NCBI RefSeq assembly: GCF_033807575.1 | Contig: NC_084705.1 | Location: 15,742,019 to 15,806,018, forward strand | Source: Cydia pomonella | Taxonomy: Eukaryota > Arthropoda > Insecta > Lepidoptera > Tortricidae | Length of the DNA stretch: 64,000 nucleotides | Direction: 5' to 3' | Part shown: piece by piece, positions 42,866-55,009 of the stretch | How positions within the stretch are numbered: the stretch's first letter is position 1 | How the letters are laid out: each line of letters starts with the position of its first letter | Made by a program: the position numbers and the translations under genes | Notes under the pieces: model-generated | The model's input: only the letters and a program-made list of their open reading frames with translations | Databases searched by the model: none | What the model was told of the DNA's origin: nothing

Positions 42866-43226
42866 AAAAAATCAAAAAACCCGACTGCGTAAAAATACTC
42901 TTATTATAAACTAAAAATAATAAAACAAGTCTGGATGATCTGAACTGAAGAAAAAATGTGTAGAAAGTAATTGACCTAAACTATAACAAATAGTATATTT
43001 AAATACGGGATATAGCGACTTTGACAGTCAGGAACCATATTGGAATAGGAATGAGTCTAGGTTATTTAATGGGTCCCGACTGTCAAAGTCGCTATATCCC
43101 GTATTAAATACACTATTTTTAAATATACTATTTGTTATAGTTTAGGTCAATTACTTTCTACACATTTTTCCTTCAGTTCAGATCAACCAGACTTGTTTTA
43201 TTCTTTTTAGTTTAGGTATAATAAGG
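42866..43226. mobile_element. Long inverted-repeat MITE nested in the fold-back element
   Basis: Arms of about 140 bp: AAAACAAGTCTGGATGATCT, GTAGAAAGTAATTGACCTAA and CGGGATATAGCGACTTTGAC on the left, complements on the right (43080-43225). The loop is only about 30 bp. Preceded by AAAAAACCCGACTGCGT, the usual start of this lepidopteran repeat. Confidence 0.8.
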
Positions 43227-43805
43227 TTCCAGTTCCAGCATAAACCCACGCTCATCCTGTTTATGGGGACTCTAAAAAGGGAAGCCGAGTACCAATCCCT
43301 CAGGTTACGGAAATCTATACTAAATACGACAAACCGCAAAAAAAAAAGATACTATTTTTGACCGGAAATACAAAAATGAGCTCATCTCACTTAATGAAGG
43401 AGATATAACTTGTTTCCAATTTCTCCAAAACATTTCGGAGATCAAGTTAAATTTAAAAATGTGTACTACACAGTACACATAATATAAGTCCAATAATATT
43501 TTACGTTCAGGAAGTACTACAATTTTATTTTAGTTAGTATGCATATTTCCCTGTTATATGCAATTTAAGTTATAATAAAGTTTTTTTTCTATCTGAAATA
43601 AATATGTGTTTTATTGTCTAAGTTTAGAAAAACCAGCAAGTAAAAGAAAAATAAATCTTGTTTAGAACGCCTTTTTCATTCATACATAGTTTACTTAGTT
43701 ATACAGTATATATCAGTTTTTCTTTTTCTGTATATAGTTCCCACAGCCTAGAGCTAGAGGTAGTGACCCTGCTCACGAAGCAAGACATTTATTTAATAGT
43801 AGGTA

Positions 43806-44025
43806 CAGTCAGCATCAAAAGTAGCGGATCAAATAAAGCTTCATAAGTATCTACCATTCCGTAACAGCTTAACAAAAAGTAATGTCTTTAATATAGAACA
43901 ACTAAGACTGTAAAAAATATATTTTTGAACGCGAATTATAGAAAATTATCTACATTTGGAAAAGTTATACGGAATATCAGATACTTTTGGCGCGTTGTTT
44001 CATCCGCTATTTTTGATGCTGACTG
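43806..44025. mobile_element. CAGTCAGCATCA-type MITE, intact copy with TA duplication
   Basis: 220 bp, termini CAGTCAGCATCAAAAGTAGC and GCTATTTTTGATGCTGACTG, flanked by TA at 43804-43805 and 44026-44027. It is nested in the fold-back element. The 43740-43800 stretch before it holds a weak SINE type 1 head match (GTAGTGACCCTGCTCACGAA). Confidence 0.85.
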
Positions 44026-44350
44026 TACACTATGGATGGATATTGTTGATATTCTGATAACTAGTCGTTTTGCTACCATAAATTGTAGTCGTTTCACAAG
44101 GAAGTTTATTTGCGATCTAGTTATTTTGCTATTAGGGCATTTTAAGATCTATACCTTCTGCGAGGTGGTCTTTTTGCGAACAAGTAATTTTGATAGTAAG
44201 CCGTTCTGATATTCAGACTTTATGCTTTGTGGTCGTTTTGACTAGAAAGTCATTACGAGATATAGGCTTTTTGCAGATGTGGTCGTTTTGCGATCAAGTC
44301 TTTATGTGGTTCTGGTCGTTTTGAGAATCCAGTTGTTTTGATACCGACCC

Positions 44351-44485
44351 AATAGTGACCCTGCCTATGAAGCCGACGGTCCCGGGTTCAAATCCTGGTA
44401 AGGGCATTTATTCATGTGATGAGCATGGATACTTATTCCTGAGGCATGGGTGTTTTCTATGTATTTATAAATATTTATATAATAG
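44351..44485 (+). repeat. SINE type 1, head-truncated
   Basis: AATAGTGACCCTGCCTATGA then AGCCGACGGTCCCGGGTTCA is followed by TTATTCATGTGATGAGCATG and GGCATGGGTGTTTTCTATGT. It starts exactly at the end of the fold-back element, and its first 25 bases are missing. Confidence 0.75.
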
Positions 44486-44489
44486 GGAT

Positions 44490-47400
44490 GGGCCAAAGAA
44501 TATCAGATGTCTGACGAAACTATGGGTAAGTATTTTCCGTTTTTGCCATTTTGGTTACTAAATCCTGAACGAAATTTATGACCAACTCATTCAAATAAAT
44601 TACTTCGTATTATTAAGAAACACAAATCTGGTTTTAATTGCAAATCACCAGCACTCTATTATTGTTTTAATACCGCAAGATAGAAGCAAAACAAACCGTA
44701 GGTAAAACAAACTCACAATGGCGGGCAAAAGATACCATTTATCTTATTTCTATTACTATCTTTATTGCTGCTGATATATGGGGCAACGAGGATCAGTGCA
44801 ATGATTTAGTACAAAGCATATACGCAGCTTACCACAGCTAGTTCCATTTCACCTTTGCTTTTATTAATTATTTTTAAGTAATTATAAGATGATCATGCTA
44901 TTCGTTGCCAATTAACTCAGGGGGACATACTAAAATCTAAAAAACTGCAAATTTGTAATCCTTGGTCATGAAACTTACCCAATCATATTACAAAAAGGTA
45001 AAATGGTTTATGAAAAACTATTTTTATTTTAATACTCGTGGAATAGGCATTAATCATTCGGTTGTCATTTGTATTTCAGGAAAGTTAATAATTGTAAAAA
45101 AAAATATGTGTCCCTTTTTTATTACGATTTTCACTGAGGGCTCAGTCAACAGAATATGCATAGCCTTCAGTTATATGTTTATAATAAAGTCATGATCTCG
45201 AGCAACTGTTTCATTACACTTTGAATTTAAAACTTAATCGCTTCTAAAACTCTTTAACGGATAATCATAGAGAAGCATGGCATTCAACAGCGACGTTAAA
45301 AAAATATATCGCAGTGGCATATCAGCAGGTTCATTATTCCTATGACACGACACCAGTAATAATACATTATTGTCGAGGCTCGGAAGTAGCTAGTTACTGG
45401 CTGAGGATTCGTTTTAAAAACGGACGACCTTGGGAGTCCGTTTCATTGAATCCGAAGCCAGCAAGTAGCCTTACAGCCAAGTCATACATAGTGCTCTTCT
45501 AAAAAATGCTATATGACACATAAATATTTTAGGAATATTTTACAGAAGCAACGTCCTTGTGCTCTACGTATATATTTTCACAGAAAAAGTGGAAAAAATT
45601 GAAAATGAGCTTTGCCACCTTCTTACTCTTTTTAGTAAAAAAAGTATTATTTTTTTCTGCCGAAAATACGGCAACCTATTTGGGACAGCTAAATAGTCGC
45701 GATACCATCATTATAATAATACCAGTAAGTACTGATCATCTGTTTGGCTGTTTAATGGACCTATGTTTTCATTTAATATGGCTGTTTCAACTATTTTTAA
45801 AGTTTGGTACTCGTCAAATAATGAAATTTGTATGCAATATTGCAGTCCTGAAATCGAGACTGCAATGTTTTTAACTTTTTAGTTATTGACTGACCATAAA
45901 CTACCTACACCCTACTTTTTTACCGGCAACGTCGACTTTGCGGTCCATTTTTGAAAAAAAAAATCTTGTATTTATATTTACGCGTAAGTATAAGCACGAT
46001 GGGTACCTCATGAATTCCATACAAAAATTTTGACATACAAAAGTAAGTTCGAATTGCCCAGGTGGCTTTTGTAGAATGTGTACCTTTAGTAATGAAAGTT
46101 CTTGTTATGATTAAATATTGTTGGCTTTGTTTTTATGCTCTGTGCATTAACTCAAGAACGCATTTCCGCTGAGTCAGGAATAAAAAAACATTTATCACGT
46201 CGAATTGATTTTATCGCCATTTCTTTGTAGATTGGTGGTTTGTTCGATATGCATATACTTTGATGGTTACCAAAATATATAAAACGATACTGTTATATTT
46301 ATAAATACGGACAGCCAATGCATAGCTTACCTACCTATATTCATAATAAACATTACAAAGTACTAGTGAATAAATTAGAAATTAAAATTTACTTGACTTT
46401 TGGCGTCGTAAGCTTTTTATCGTACATAAATAATTTTGGTATATTCGGTATACGCGTATGCACCACAATTTTTTATTAAGGAATAATATAATTTATTATT
46501 CCAAATAGTTTACTGCGGTTTCTTATATTAACCAACCTCATTGTGTGCACCAGTTCTTAAATTTTCCTCTCACCTAATTTAAAACGTAGAATGTTCAACG
46601 CGGCCCTCGAGTGGAAGTGGGGGTGAAATATTAAGGCAAAAACGAAACGTGCGCTCTATTCACAGTACATAGAAGTAAAGTGACTGACAGTAGTTACTTT
46701 ACAGAGGCTTTATTATCGCATGTAGGTACTCGTACCTTAAGTAACAAAACATATTTTATCTTCTGTGGAAATCCGATACACTGCATGGTTTAGATAGAAT
46801 TATGTAGTAGTAGAATATTTATACTTCAATTCAATCTCTCCTTGACCAAACCGAATTGCATGATGCAGAAAAACTCGAGCCTTATAGAGCGCGAGCTTAG
46901 AGGCGTAAAGTTCCTACATATACTAATTCTTGTTTTTTTTTTTCAAAGTACCTACTAGACAATATTTTGATCTTTAACTGATGTCATATCGATAAAAAAA
47001 TATCGACGCATATTACTTTTTGGTAACTTTATTACTGTTACTTCAAGAACTAACCTGTTAAGTATACTGACACCATATACAAGGCCGCCTAAAACTGAAA
47101 GTAGGTCAAAAAAGAGTTCTGCTGCAGAAATGTTCTGTGATTCAAAACATTGATTGATGGTTGCGTCACTGCTATGTCGTGCAAATGCACGGATTTAGCT
47201 ATAAGTAAGTGATTTTGGTAGAGTGGCGGCAAGGCAGGCCAACGTAATTATTTGCACTCTATTAGTTTGTATAGCACTATTAATATAATTTCAATGATTA
47301 AACGTAATTTAAAAAATACACTACATGGTACTCACAATCTGGACCTACCTATTTTTCTAGCCTTAAGGTCTGTATGCATCAATGGAATATAAGTAGATAA

Positions 47401-47758
47401 GATTATAAAGACTAAATATAAAAATTTAAATGCAATTTTATACCGAGAAGTGTAATTTTCAATCTCTTCTTAATACTTCAGTAATTGCTAATGGGTCTTC
47501 TGGACCCAGTGACTTTCATAACTAGTCCGCTAGGTGTACGATGATCCCGTTCTTAGTGCCTTCAAGTGAAAGTTCGTCGCGTCGTTTCGTCTTTTCGTCT
47601 GTCCTTCAGCGCGTCAAACTCTCGAGCGATGGACGTTTGAAATGCGTATGGGTCTGTTAGACCCGGTAGCGACCATTTATGGATGTAAAAATTATTAATT
47701 CTGGGTCCAATAGCTGCTCTTAAGATTTTTTTAAGAAAATAAGTTAAGCAGATTAACG
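44490..47758. other. No gene recognised
   Basis: AT-rich, 3.3 kb. A + frame at 45314-45502 (GSEVASYWLRIRFKNGRPWE) is G+C-richer, and I suspect a repeat but cannot name it. 45557-45874 is a hydrophobic AT-rich frame without support. A minus frame at 47562-47795 (LPGLTDPYAFQTSIAREFDA) looks like decayed coding of unknown origin. Confidence 0.3.
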
Positions 47759-47768
47759 AACAAATAAA

Positions 47769-48013
47769 TATATTATAGAATATATTATAGGACATTATAG
47801 GACATTATTACACAAAGTGACTAAGTCCCACAGTAAGCTCAATAAGGCTTGTGTTGAGGGTACTTAGACAACGATATATATAATATATAAATATCTATAA
47901 ATACTTAAATACATAGAAAACACCCATGACTCAGGAACAAATATCCATGCTCATCACACGAATACATGCCCTTACCAGGATTTGAACCCGGGACCATCAG
48001 GCCAAACCGGTCG
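47769..48013 (-). repeat. SINE type 1 with 9-bp target duplication
   Basis: The minus-strand head CGACCGGTTTGGCCT and B-box GGTCCCGGGTTCAAATCCTG, body and 3' end are present. ACAAATAAA flanks it at 47760-47768 and 48014-48022. About 28 bp of the head, between GATGGTCCC and AGGCC, is deleted. Confidence 0.82.
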
Positions 48014-48024
48014 ACAAATAAAGT

Positions 48025-49730
48025 ATTAAAACTGTTCTGAAACTGAAAATAAAGTGAACTTACGGATTTCATTTTAGTATACATTGTGATTTATTTTCTT
48101 CGTTTTTAACCAATACTCGTAATAAGTAGTCGTTTACTAAAACATAGTTGAGAAAACAAGGTACAACAATCTGTTAAAGTTTTACCATTACACTTGAAAA
48201 TACCAAAAGAAATGATAAAAACGAAGCAATTTTTGGAACCCTATTAAATCTTGCTATAGTTCATTAATTATAAACTATATTAAAAATGTATATGTATGTA
48301 CTTTTATATCCATCGTATTTCAATAGTCTTCTTTTATGGTCACATAAAGTACTTTTAATGTTTGAAACATGGGCGCGACTGCCCTAATGTAAACTGTGTG
48401 CTGTACCACGAATGCAGTAACGATGCAATTTGCGAAATTCAATGACTGCTTGTTGACTCAAGTTACTTGAAACATTGCACGAGGATAAACGTATTGGCTC
48501 GTTACCACCTATGTTAACGAGTGTCTGGAAGCATCGAACAGGTGTTACAATTTCTTTCAAGTGAATACTACATCACCATCTCTGCACTTTGGAGTGAATT
48601 ACTATGAAATAAATTAACATACAAAGACGCACTTATCCTTAAAAGATTATTCCGCCTCAACTCGCTAAACTCTGCGGCACTTATATTAATGTCACGTACA
48701 ATAAGAGCCCAAATCGGATTACAAACCGGATTTTCGTTTAATTGCTAGACTGCTAAGAACTTAAAGCAATCCTTCATCGTGTGACGATCCGAGCTCAACA
48801 ATGAGTAAATGATCCTCAAATGGGTCGTAAACGTCTAATTAGAATTTTCTCTTTCCGACCACGATAAGATTACCTGGTTAATGGAATGGTTGGAGTTATG
48901 GGAACACTACACCTACAATTTAGCCAAAACTGCGGTGGCAAATGTGGATATAATATGTATTATGCATAAGTATGCCATAGTCCAAATAGGACAGACTAGA
49001 CAATAAGATAACATTAGGCACGGACGTTAGTAATGCAAATAATATCAGAGCAGAAGAGTTCATTTCCTAAGTAATTTGCTTCATTACGACTCAATCGAGT
49101 ATGGGCCCAAAAGTAATAATGTATACAACCCACAAAATTCGTTCATACAGTTCAGAATAAAGACAACAGGAATCTGAAATGTATAGGTACACGACCTAAT
49201 TAAGTATAGCTAGGGATATACGTAAAAATATTTGGTGAAAATTAGGCATAGATGTGTCTGTGGGCATATCTCCGGCAGATTCTGTCCCTATTTCCGCCGT
49301 GCATTGACAGGTTTGTCCGCCAGACACATCTGGCAGTTTCAAATGCATCAGAAGTGAAAGTTTTATCGGGTTACTTATAGTCATAGCCCTTTTGGCATTT
49401 TTTTATGATTTGACAAAACTTTTATGTACAGTGTATTCATTGGGCGTTTGCTCTGAATTTAATTTCTAAAGTCCGGGCAATCGCCCATAACATAACGGAG
49501 TATCACTTTGTACAATGTATTGCACATTGGGCGGCACGAGGATATGTATGTCAGATGAACAAGACAAAATAGACATTTAAATTTCTAAACGAAATCTTGC
49601 CCTTTAAAGGTTATCACTAATTAACTAGTAGACGATTTTCTGAAACTTTCCTATGACCTGACCGATTGTAGGTAGTTATATCGGTTAATTATTCTCAAGT
49701 ACAAAGCCTGCACCTAACAAACGTCTCTTT
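48025..49730. other. No gene recognised
   Basis: 1.7 kb of AT-rich sequence. A 62-codon minus frame (49384-49196, LPDVSGGQTCQCTAEIGTES) is unassigned. Confidence 0.3.
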
Positions 49731-49732
49731 TT

Positions 49733-50430
49733 AACCGACTTCAAGATTTCAAAAGGTTATCAATTCGGTTGTATCTTTTTTTAATGTTTGTTACTCCATA
49801 ACTCCGTCATTTCTGAACCGATTTTGAAAAATGTTCTTTTGTTTGAATTTATTTATTTATTTATATACAGATTGGTCCCGTTTTTGTTAAAATTCAGTTC
49901 TGATGACGGGATCCATAAGGAATCGAGGGAACTCTTCAAATGTGAAAGGCATACATATGGTGATTTTTGTATTTTCTTTAACAAATCAAGCATTGACATT
50001 TAAAAAAGTGACATTTGATGAAGTGAAACTGCTGATGATGAACGGAACTCTTCAACAATGCATAGTTCACGTTTGGCAATTTGTTGTTTTTGGATATTTG
50101 TCAAGCAGTTAGGTTTTCAAGGCACATTTTTAATATTTTTTATATTTCTATCCTATTTCGTTTTTTTTTTAATAATTATCTGGTGCTTTATTTCATGCAT
50201 GGTGTGAAATAATTTATCTTAAGTACAGTCGAATACCCTATTGCGGGTATCTTACCAGTCAACCATAGGGCAAATCTGAAATGTGTCAAGGTGGGTGCAG
50301 TGAAAAAAAAAACATGTTACCTCCGTTTCTAGATAATTAGGCGTAGGACGCTGTCTTTTTAATTTCATTGTATGAAATCCAAAATCAACAATAATCGTTC
50401 TTTCACCGGTCTCCCTCATTGAAGTCGGTT
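49733..50430. mobile_element. 'AACCGACTTCAA' repeat element
   Basis: Termini AACCGACTTCAAGATTTCAA and CATTGAAGTCGGTT are inverted. The interior includes CAATTCGGTTGTATCTTTTT, CTCCGTCATTTCTGAACCGA and TTTCACCGGTCTCCCTCATT. An abundant lepidopteran non-autonomous family. Frames at 49788-50112 run through it and are not genes. Confidence 0.75.
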
Positions 50431-50454
50431 TTTTTTTTCTTAAAAATTATTGAC

Positions 50455-50550
50455 CCAGTGGTTGACTGGTAGAGAATGCCTTAAGGCATTAAGTCCACCT
50501 TTTATACTTATTATTTTATGTGCAGTAAAGTAAAAATAAATAAATAATTT
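50455..50550 (+). mobile_element. LINE 3' end with (TAAA)n tail
   Basis: GTTGACTGGTAGAGAATGCC, TTAAGGCATTAAGTCCACCT and ATGTGCAGTAAAG, then AAATAAATAAATAA. Same family as 35045-35165. Confidence 0.7.
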
Positions 50551-50977
50551 TAATTTGGTTAAGAACCAACCAAATGTGTATTTGGACAAAATTTTGTTAC
50601 AAATAGTACGAGGTTCTATTCTGTCACAGCCAGCAAATTGGCGTGGTGATGTTTCATCGTGCTGCCCAGCGTTGATGTGTAGCAGCGCAGACAGACGACA
50701 CTCGTTGCGTTGAATAACGCCATCAACACCGATTTGATTAATGTTGTTGATGCTGTATATTGATGAATTGGAATTACTATGGAATTTTAAAATACTAAAA
50801 TACTAAAAATATATACATTAAGTTGTTTTCAAGCAAAATAAAATAAGGTCAGTTATGAATGGGAAAAAAACCTCCTACCTAGTTATTTGTTTTTATTATA
50901 TTATATACGAAGCGAAAGATTTTAAAATCGAACCACGAACGTAGCAAGTGGTTTGAAAAGTGGATTTTTTTTCCCTA

Positions 50978-51192
50978 CACCACCGCAAGGAAAATACTAA
51001 CTGAAAATCTAAATCATTCCATATAAACGCTTTTAAATTTGTATCAGCCAAAATTATTAATTTCAATTTAACCAGCCAATACGAGGAATTGACTCAAAAT
51101 TGGCATCAAATTACTTTGCCAGTCGTGTGGATAAAATGCAGCTTTCTCACCATTTTTTAAATATTAAAAACTGTCTTTACGAGCTGGTGTCC
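50978..51192 (+). repeat. Dispersed repeat pair A, copy 1
   Basis: CACCACCGCAAGGAAA, ATATAAACGCTTTTAAATTT, CATCAAATTACTTTGCCAGT, GTGGATAAAATGCAGC and GAGCTGGTGTCC recur in order at 62229-62453. Confidence 0.65.
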
Positions 51193-51896
51193 TTCATTAT
51201 TTAACACTTAATAGTTTAGTTTATTTTCATGAAAAGTAATAAACTTTGGGTCTCTAGTACAAATAACGTTTTGTAATGTTATGAATATCTCAACTGTAAA
51301 CTCATAGGAACAAGTGCGTCAACTTTATCAAGGAATCAAATGACATATATCTTGTTTAAATACCTATTTGAATTCTTTGCATAGGTTCTTAAGCACAAAT
51401 GGTAGTTATCAAAGTATATTTTACGATTTTAAACTAATCATTTTGTACATAGTGTTTTACATCATATCTTATAAATCATATTTGAGGAATATTTAATAAA
51501 AAAGGAGACTAATGGTTTGTGTATGTAGGTAATTTTATTATATTCTATTAATGAATCTGGAGCCTCGTCTTGTATAATATTATGTACTTATTATTGTATT
51601 TTATTAAATTTCTCATATTTTACCTTGTTTAACCAATGAAGAAGCGGATTTAAACAATACCCAAGCGCAGCCTTCGGAGTTTTACTGAAAAGCTGGCTTA
51701 GCCGGGGCAATAAAGACTTTGTTTAAAGCTCAATACACTCAAAGGAAAGCTATAAAAGTGATACACTATTCGATTGGATGGTGTATTTCTACTTACACAA
51801 TTTATGTTTGTTTAATATTAATTAGAAAGAGTCCTTCATTTTAATCATATAAGATGTGAGACAATGTTATTTACGATACATATGCAGAAAATAGGA
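51193..51896. other. No gene recognised
   Basis: AT-rich, no structure noted. Confidence 0.3.
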
Positions 51897-51897
51897 A

Positions 51898-52212
51898 ATT
51901 GCAACGAGTAGTGATAAATTAAAACACGACCGAAGGGAGTGTTTTAAATCGACACGAGTTGCGAATTGCTTATTCGCACGTGTATCGTACAACGTTTTAC
52001 AGTACATGAAATAATTTACAATAGATATGGTGCTAATTTCCCGCACGCGTGCGGGAATGAGCACATTCTGTGCATATGTCGAAACTTTAAAGAGCCATAT
52101 GTACTGTAAAACGTGTATCGACACATGCGAATAGGTAATTCGCAACTCGTGTCGAATTAAAACTCTTCCTTTGGTCGTGTTTTAATTTATCACCACTCTT
52201 ATTGTTGCAATT
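51898..52212. mobile_element. 315-bp inverted-repeat element with a perfect central palindrome
   Basis: Arms of over 100 bp: AATTGCAACGAGTAGTGATA, AATTAAAACACGACCGAAGG and GACACGAGTTGCGAATTGC, then CGTTTTACAGTAC; complements on the right. At 52039-52056 TCCCGCACGCGTGCGGGA is a perfect 18-bp palindrome near the centre. ORFs at 51867-52338 are shadows. Confidence 0.8.
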
Positions 52213-52734
52213 GTATTGTAAATAACTATTATCGTTCCCTATAAGAGCTAGGGTTAATTTTATTTTAGCCGAAGGCAAATACACCCAGTAATTTATGTTA
52301 TAAGACACAGATACCCAAGTGGGTACAATGGGCGCCAATGGGTTAAGTTTAGTATTTTTAAATTCTTAAAGGCGACTATCGTACTTACCCATTTACTGGT
52401 CAAAGGCTTTTTGCAAACATAAATAAGGTCAAACATCTTAGACTGGAAATACGTCACGTCATAGTGCCCCGCTCACAGGCGTGCTCAAGCATCCGTCTTC
52501 AGTATCTGTTTGATATACGACGTCATGCGTATTGACAAGTGATTTATTATTTGAGCATTCACTGCGATAACTATTCTGGAGTACACCAGCTATTCCTGTT
52601 CATTCATAATCATTAAATGAATTACTTAGATTGAAAAAAAGTTCTGAATAACTATTGTGCTTTCTGTTTTCTACGAAGTTGCATAAAACTGTGCATAATA
52701 TTATCTTTTTTAGAATTTCGTATCAAAAATATAC

Positions 52735-52860
52735 AAAAGGAACCCTTACGGAGTGACTCTGTCCATCTGTCCGTCCACCTGTCACATTGTTGAATATCTC
52801 GAGACCTATTTAAGCTATCGATTTGAAATTTGTAATATTTTTTTTTATTAACTATGGAAA
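52735..52860 (-). repeat. 'GGAACCCTTACGGAG' repeat fragment
   Basis: AAAAGGAACCCTTACGGAGT, then CTGTCCATCTGTCCGTCCAC and TTGTTGAATATCTCGAGACC, is an inverted relative of the (ACGG)n element family. Confidence 0.5.
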
Positions 52861-52952
52861 ATGTCCAATATTAAAAGGGAGTCAAATTTCAAAGTCTAGA
52901 TACTAGGTCAAGTGGGGAATCATTTGAAAGAGCTCAAATTGAACATTACAAT

Positions 52953-53300
52953 TTTTTATAAACTTCATAGTGAAAAAAAAAATGATTTATGAAAAAATGC
53001 AATTACCGCCCCCTCCGGCTACCCTCTTATCTCCAAGTTAACCAAAGAAAATTATGAAATTTTAGTTTATTTAAATACATAACATTACCATTATTATAAA
53101 TATTAGAAGAAAAATATAATCACACATTTTTATAAATTTCATAGTGAAAAAAAAATGATTTATGAAAAAATGCAATTACCGCCCCCTCCGGCTACCCTCT
53201 TATCTCCAAGTTAACCAAAGAAAATTATGAAATTTTAGTTTATTTAAATACATAACATTACCATTATTATAAATATTATAAGAAAAATATAATCACACCT
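52953..53300 (+). repeat. 174-bp tandem duplication, two units
   Basis: CATAGTGAAAAAAAAAATGA, GCAATTACCGCCCCCTCCGG, CTACCCTCTTATCTCCAAGT and ACATAACATTACCATTATTA occur in both units with a period of 174 bases (52966 to 53140). Very few differences, so the duplication is recent. Confidence 0.88.
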
Positions 53301-53483
53301 CTATCTTGATAACTTTTTTATTTATTATCAAATAACATTTTCCAATTTTATTTGCAATTTAACCCCCTTTGCGGGTGTTTATTACTTTTAATTTCTATAA
53401 GATTACGCTAAAAGACCTTCTCTATAATAAAAAATACATTGTTGAAATCAGTTGGTTGAAAAACATTGGTTTTTCATATACGT

Positions 53484-53694
53484 ACATATTGCCGTAGAAA
53501 CCACGGGCTGTTGGTGTGATGAGGCCAAGACATTTATTGGGGAAGTGGGCAGACGCATGCGGGAGTGTGGTCATTACCCTCGCTCCGGGTCGTTTTTGAT
53601 GCAGAGGTTGTCCATCGCCGTTCAACTTGGCAACGAAGCGAGCGTGATGGGCTCCTTTGCATCTGGAGGGGCGCGGGGCGAGTTGTGCAGATAG
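53484..53694 (+). pseudogene. LINE-associated C-terminal domain fragment
   Basis: HIAVETTGCWCDEAKTFIGE, VGRRMRECGHYPRSGSFLMQ and RLSIAVQLGNEASVMGSF match, block by block, the VETFGPW / GDPRxGxYLxxRI / QRGNAASxxG series at 26172-26512. It ends GGARGELCR, stop at 53694. The following GTTTAGGTTAAGATTTTTGT is a typical AT-rich 3' end. Only the last 60 or so codons of the domain are present. Confidence 0.68.
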
Positions 53695-53902
53695 TTTTTG
53701 TGTGTCGGTTAGATTTAGGATTTAGTTCAGTTTAGGTTAAGATTTTTGTATTTGTATAACTTTATATCTATAATAATTATATGATAACTGAACTAGTGTA
53801 GAATGCCTGACATATTACAATATATTTGAGTTTTATCTATGATACATATGGGTTATGCGTATTGGTGCCACTGGCCATATACATACATACATACAGGTCG
53901 CC

Positions 53903-54073
53903 CAAATTAGTAAGACAATTTGCCGATAGATAGCGCTGTACACAATTATGCTGAGTATACTTCTGGTAAAAAGTCTTTTCTGCCGGGCTAGCACATGATT
54001 TGGACGACAGTATCTCGCCCGCGAGATAGACTACTCGTCTTTTTCTAACTGTATTAATTAAAGAGTGACAAAT
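53903..54073 (+). repeat. 'TCGCCCGCGAGATAGACTA' repeat, longest copy
   Basis: CCAAATTAGTAAGACAATTT, TAGCGCTGTACACAATTATG and GCTAGCACATGATTTGGACG, then TATCTCGCCCGCGAGATAGA. Fragments at 29244-29345 and 29892-29935. Confidence 0.6.
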
Positions 54074-54079
54074 ACGTTC

Positions 54080-55000
54080 GATCTATACAATAAAATACGT
54101 GTATTTGTCGAGTTCCTAAAAGTATAAAACTGAATATTTAAAAGTAGAGGTTTCTGTAGATATGAGGTTATTTTTATCTCACTAACAACAGTAATTCAGT
54201 AGTAAAGTGTCGGCACCTCAGCATGAGTTCCAGCTATGGAGGTTTCTCACTTATCCAGGTCCGACTTAACCAAGTTTTACTTTACTAGTTTTTGCTAGAA
54301 ACTTCATGACTTGCGGAACTTGGTAGGCCCGATTCATTTTAAATATGTACTTACTGTGTAATTTATTTGTGTGACAAACACCTAGAATTAGCAAGGAAAG
54401 TCAACACACATTCCCTTACGATGGGTATACACATACAGATTATCGTGATTTCCCTTAGTTAACTGCAAAAATTAAAAAAGGCCTATTTTTTTCGGATTTT
54501 CGTAAATAATACAGGCGTGCCAATGTCACGAATCATGTTGGTCATCCTTTCATAAATAGATATTAAGAAAAAAAAAAATTAGAATTTAACCAGTTTGCTA
54601 GTGATATCACTGCTCATTATCTGCTCATACATACGTGATCATAATGGTTGACCAGCCAAGAGCTAACATATACGCTTTGAATTCATTCTCTTGTTAATAC
54701 GAAAGCAATAGGTGAAAACTTGAATGTTAAATGGGCACTTAATATTAGTTTCGCGGTTGTTGAAGCATTTAAGTGGGGTCTTTACTACTTAAACTTCAAA
54801 ATAGGAAAAGTTTAAATTCTACCTCAACATAACGTTGGGAAGTCTGAAGAACCCATGTTATGTTACTTGGAAATTTAAGCTTGTGTTATAAATAAACTTT
54901 GCCCTACTTAAAGTATGTACAAAAGTGCTTTCGTACAGGAGGAGCTGTTCAAGACACAACCTTAGTTTAACCACTTCTAAAACTACAGGAAAAGCCTTAA
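54080..55000. other. No gene recognised
   Basis: AT-rich, no structure noted. Confidence 0.3.
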
Positions 55001-55009
55001 GCAGTTGCC

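Larger units (their letters stand above)
42493..44350. mobile_element. Fold-back element with arms of degenerate tandem units
   Basis: The left arm (42493 to about 42780) starts GGGTCGGTATCAAAACGACT; the right arm (about 44058-44350) is its inverted copy ending GTTTTGATACCGACCC. Each arm consists of about 15 units of 16-18 bp of the type TCGCAAAACGACCACAT. Divergence between arms is low. The 1.3-kb centre holds two other inverted-repeat elements. No transposase was seen. The arm structure recalls Foldback-class elements; that is inference. Confidence 0.82.

Noticed and set aside
49788..50112. Overlapping + frames of about 70 aa as small genes
   Set aside because: They lie inside the AACCGACTTCAA repeat element.
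51867..52338. Two overlapping minus frames (92 and 83 aa)
   Set aside because: They are readings of the arms of an inverted-repeat MITE.
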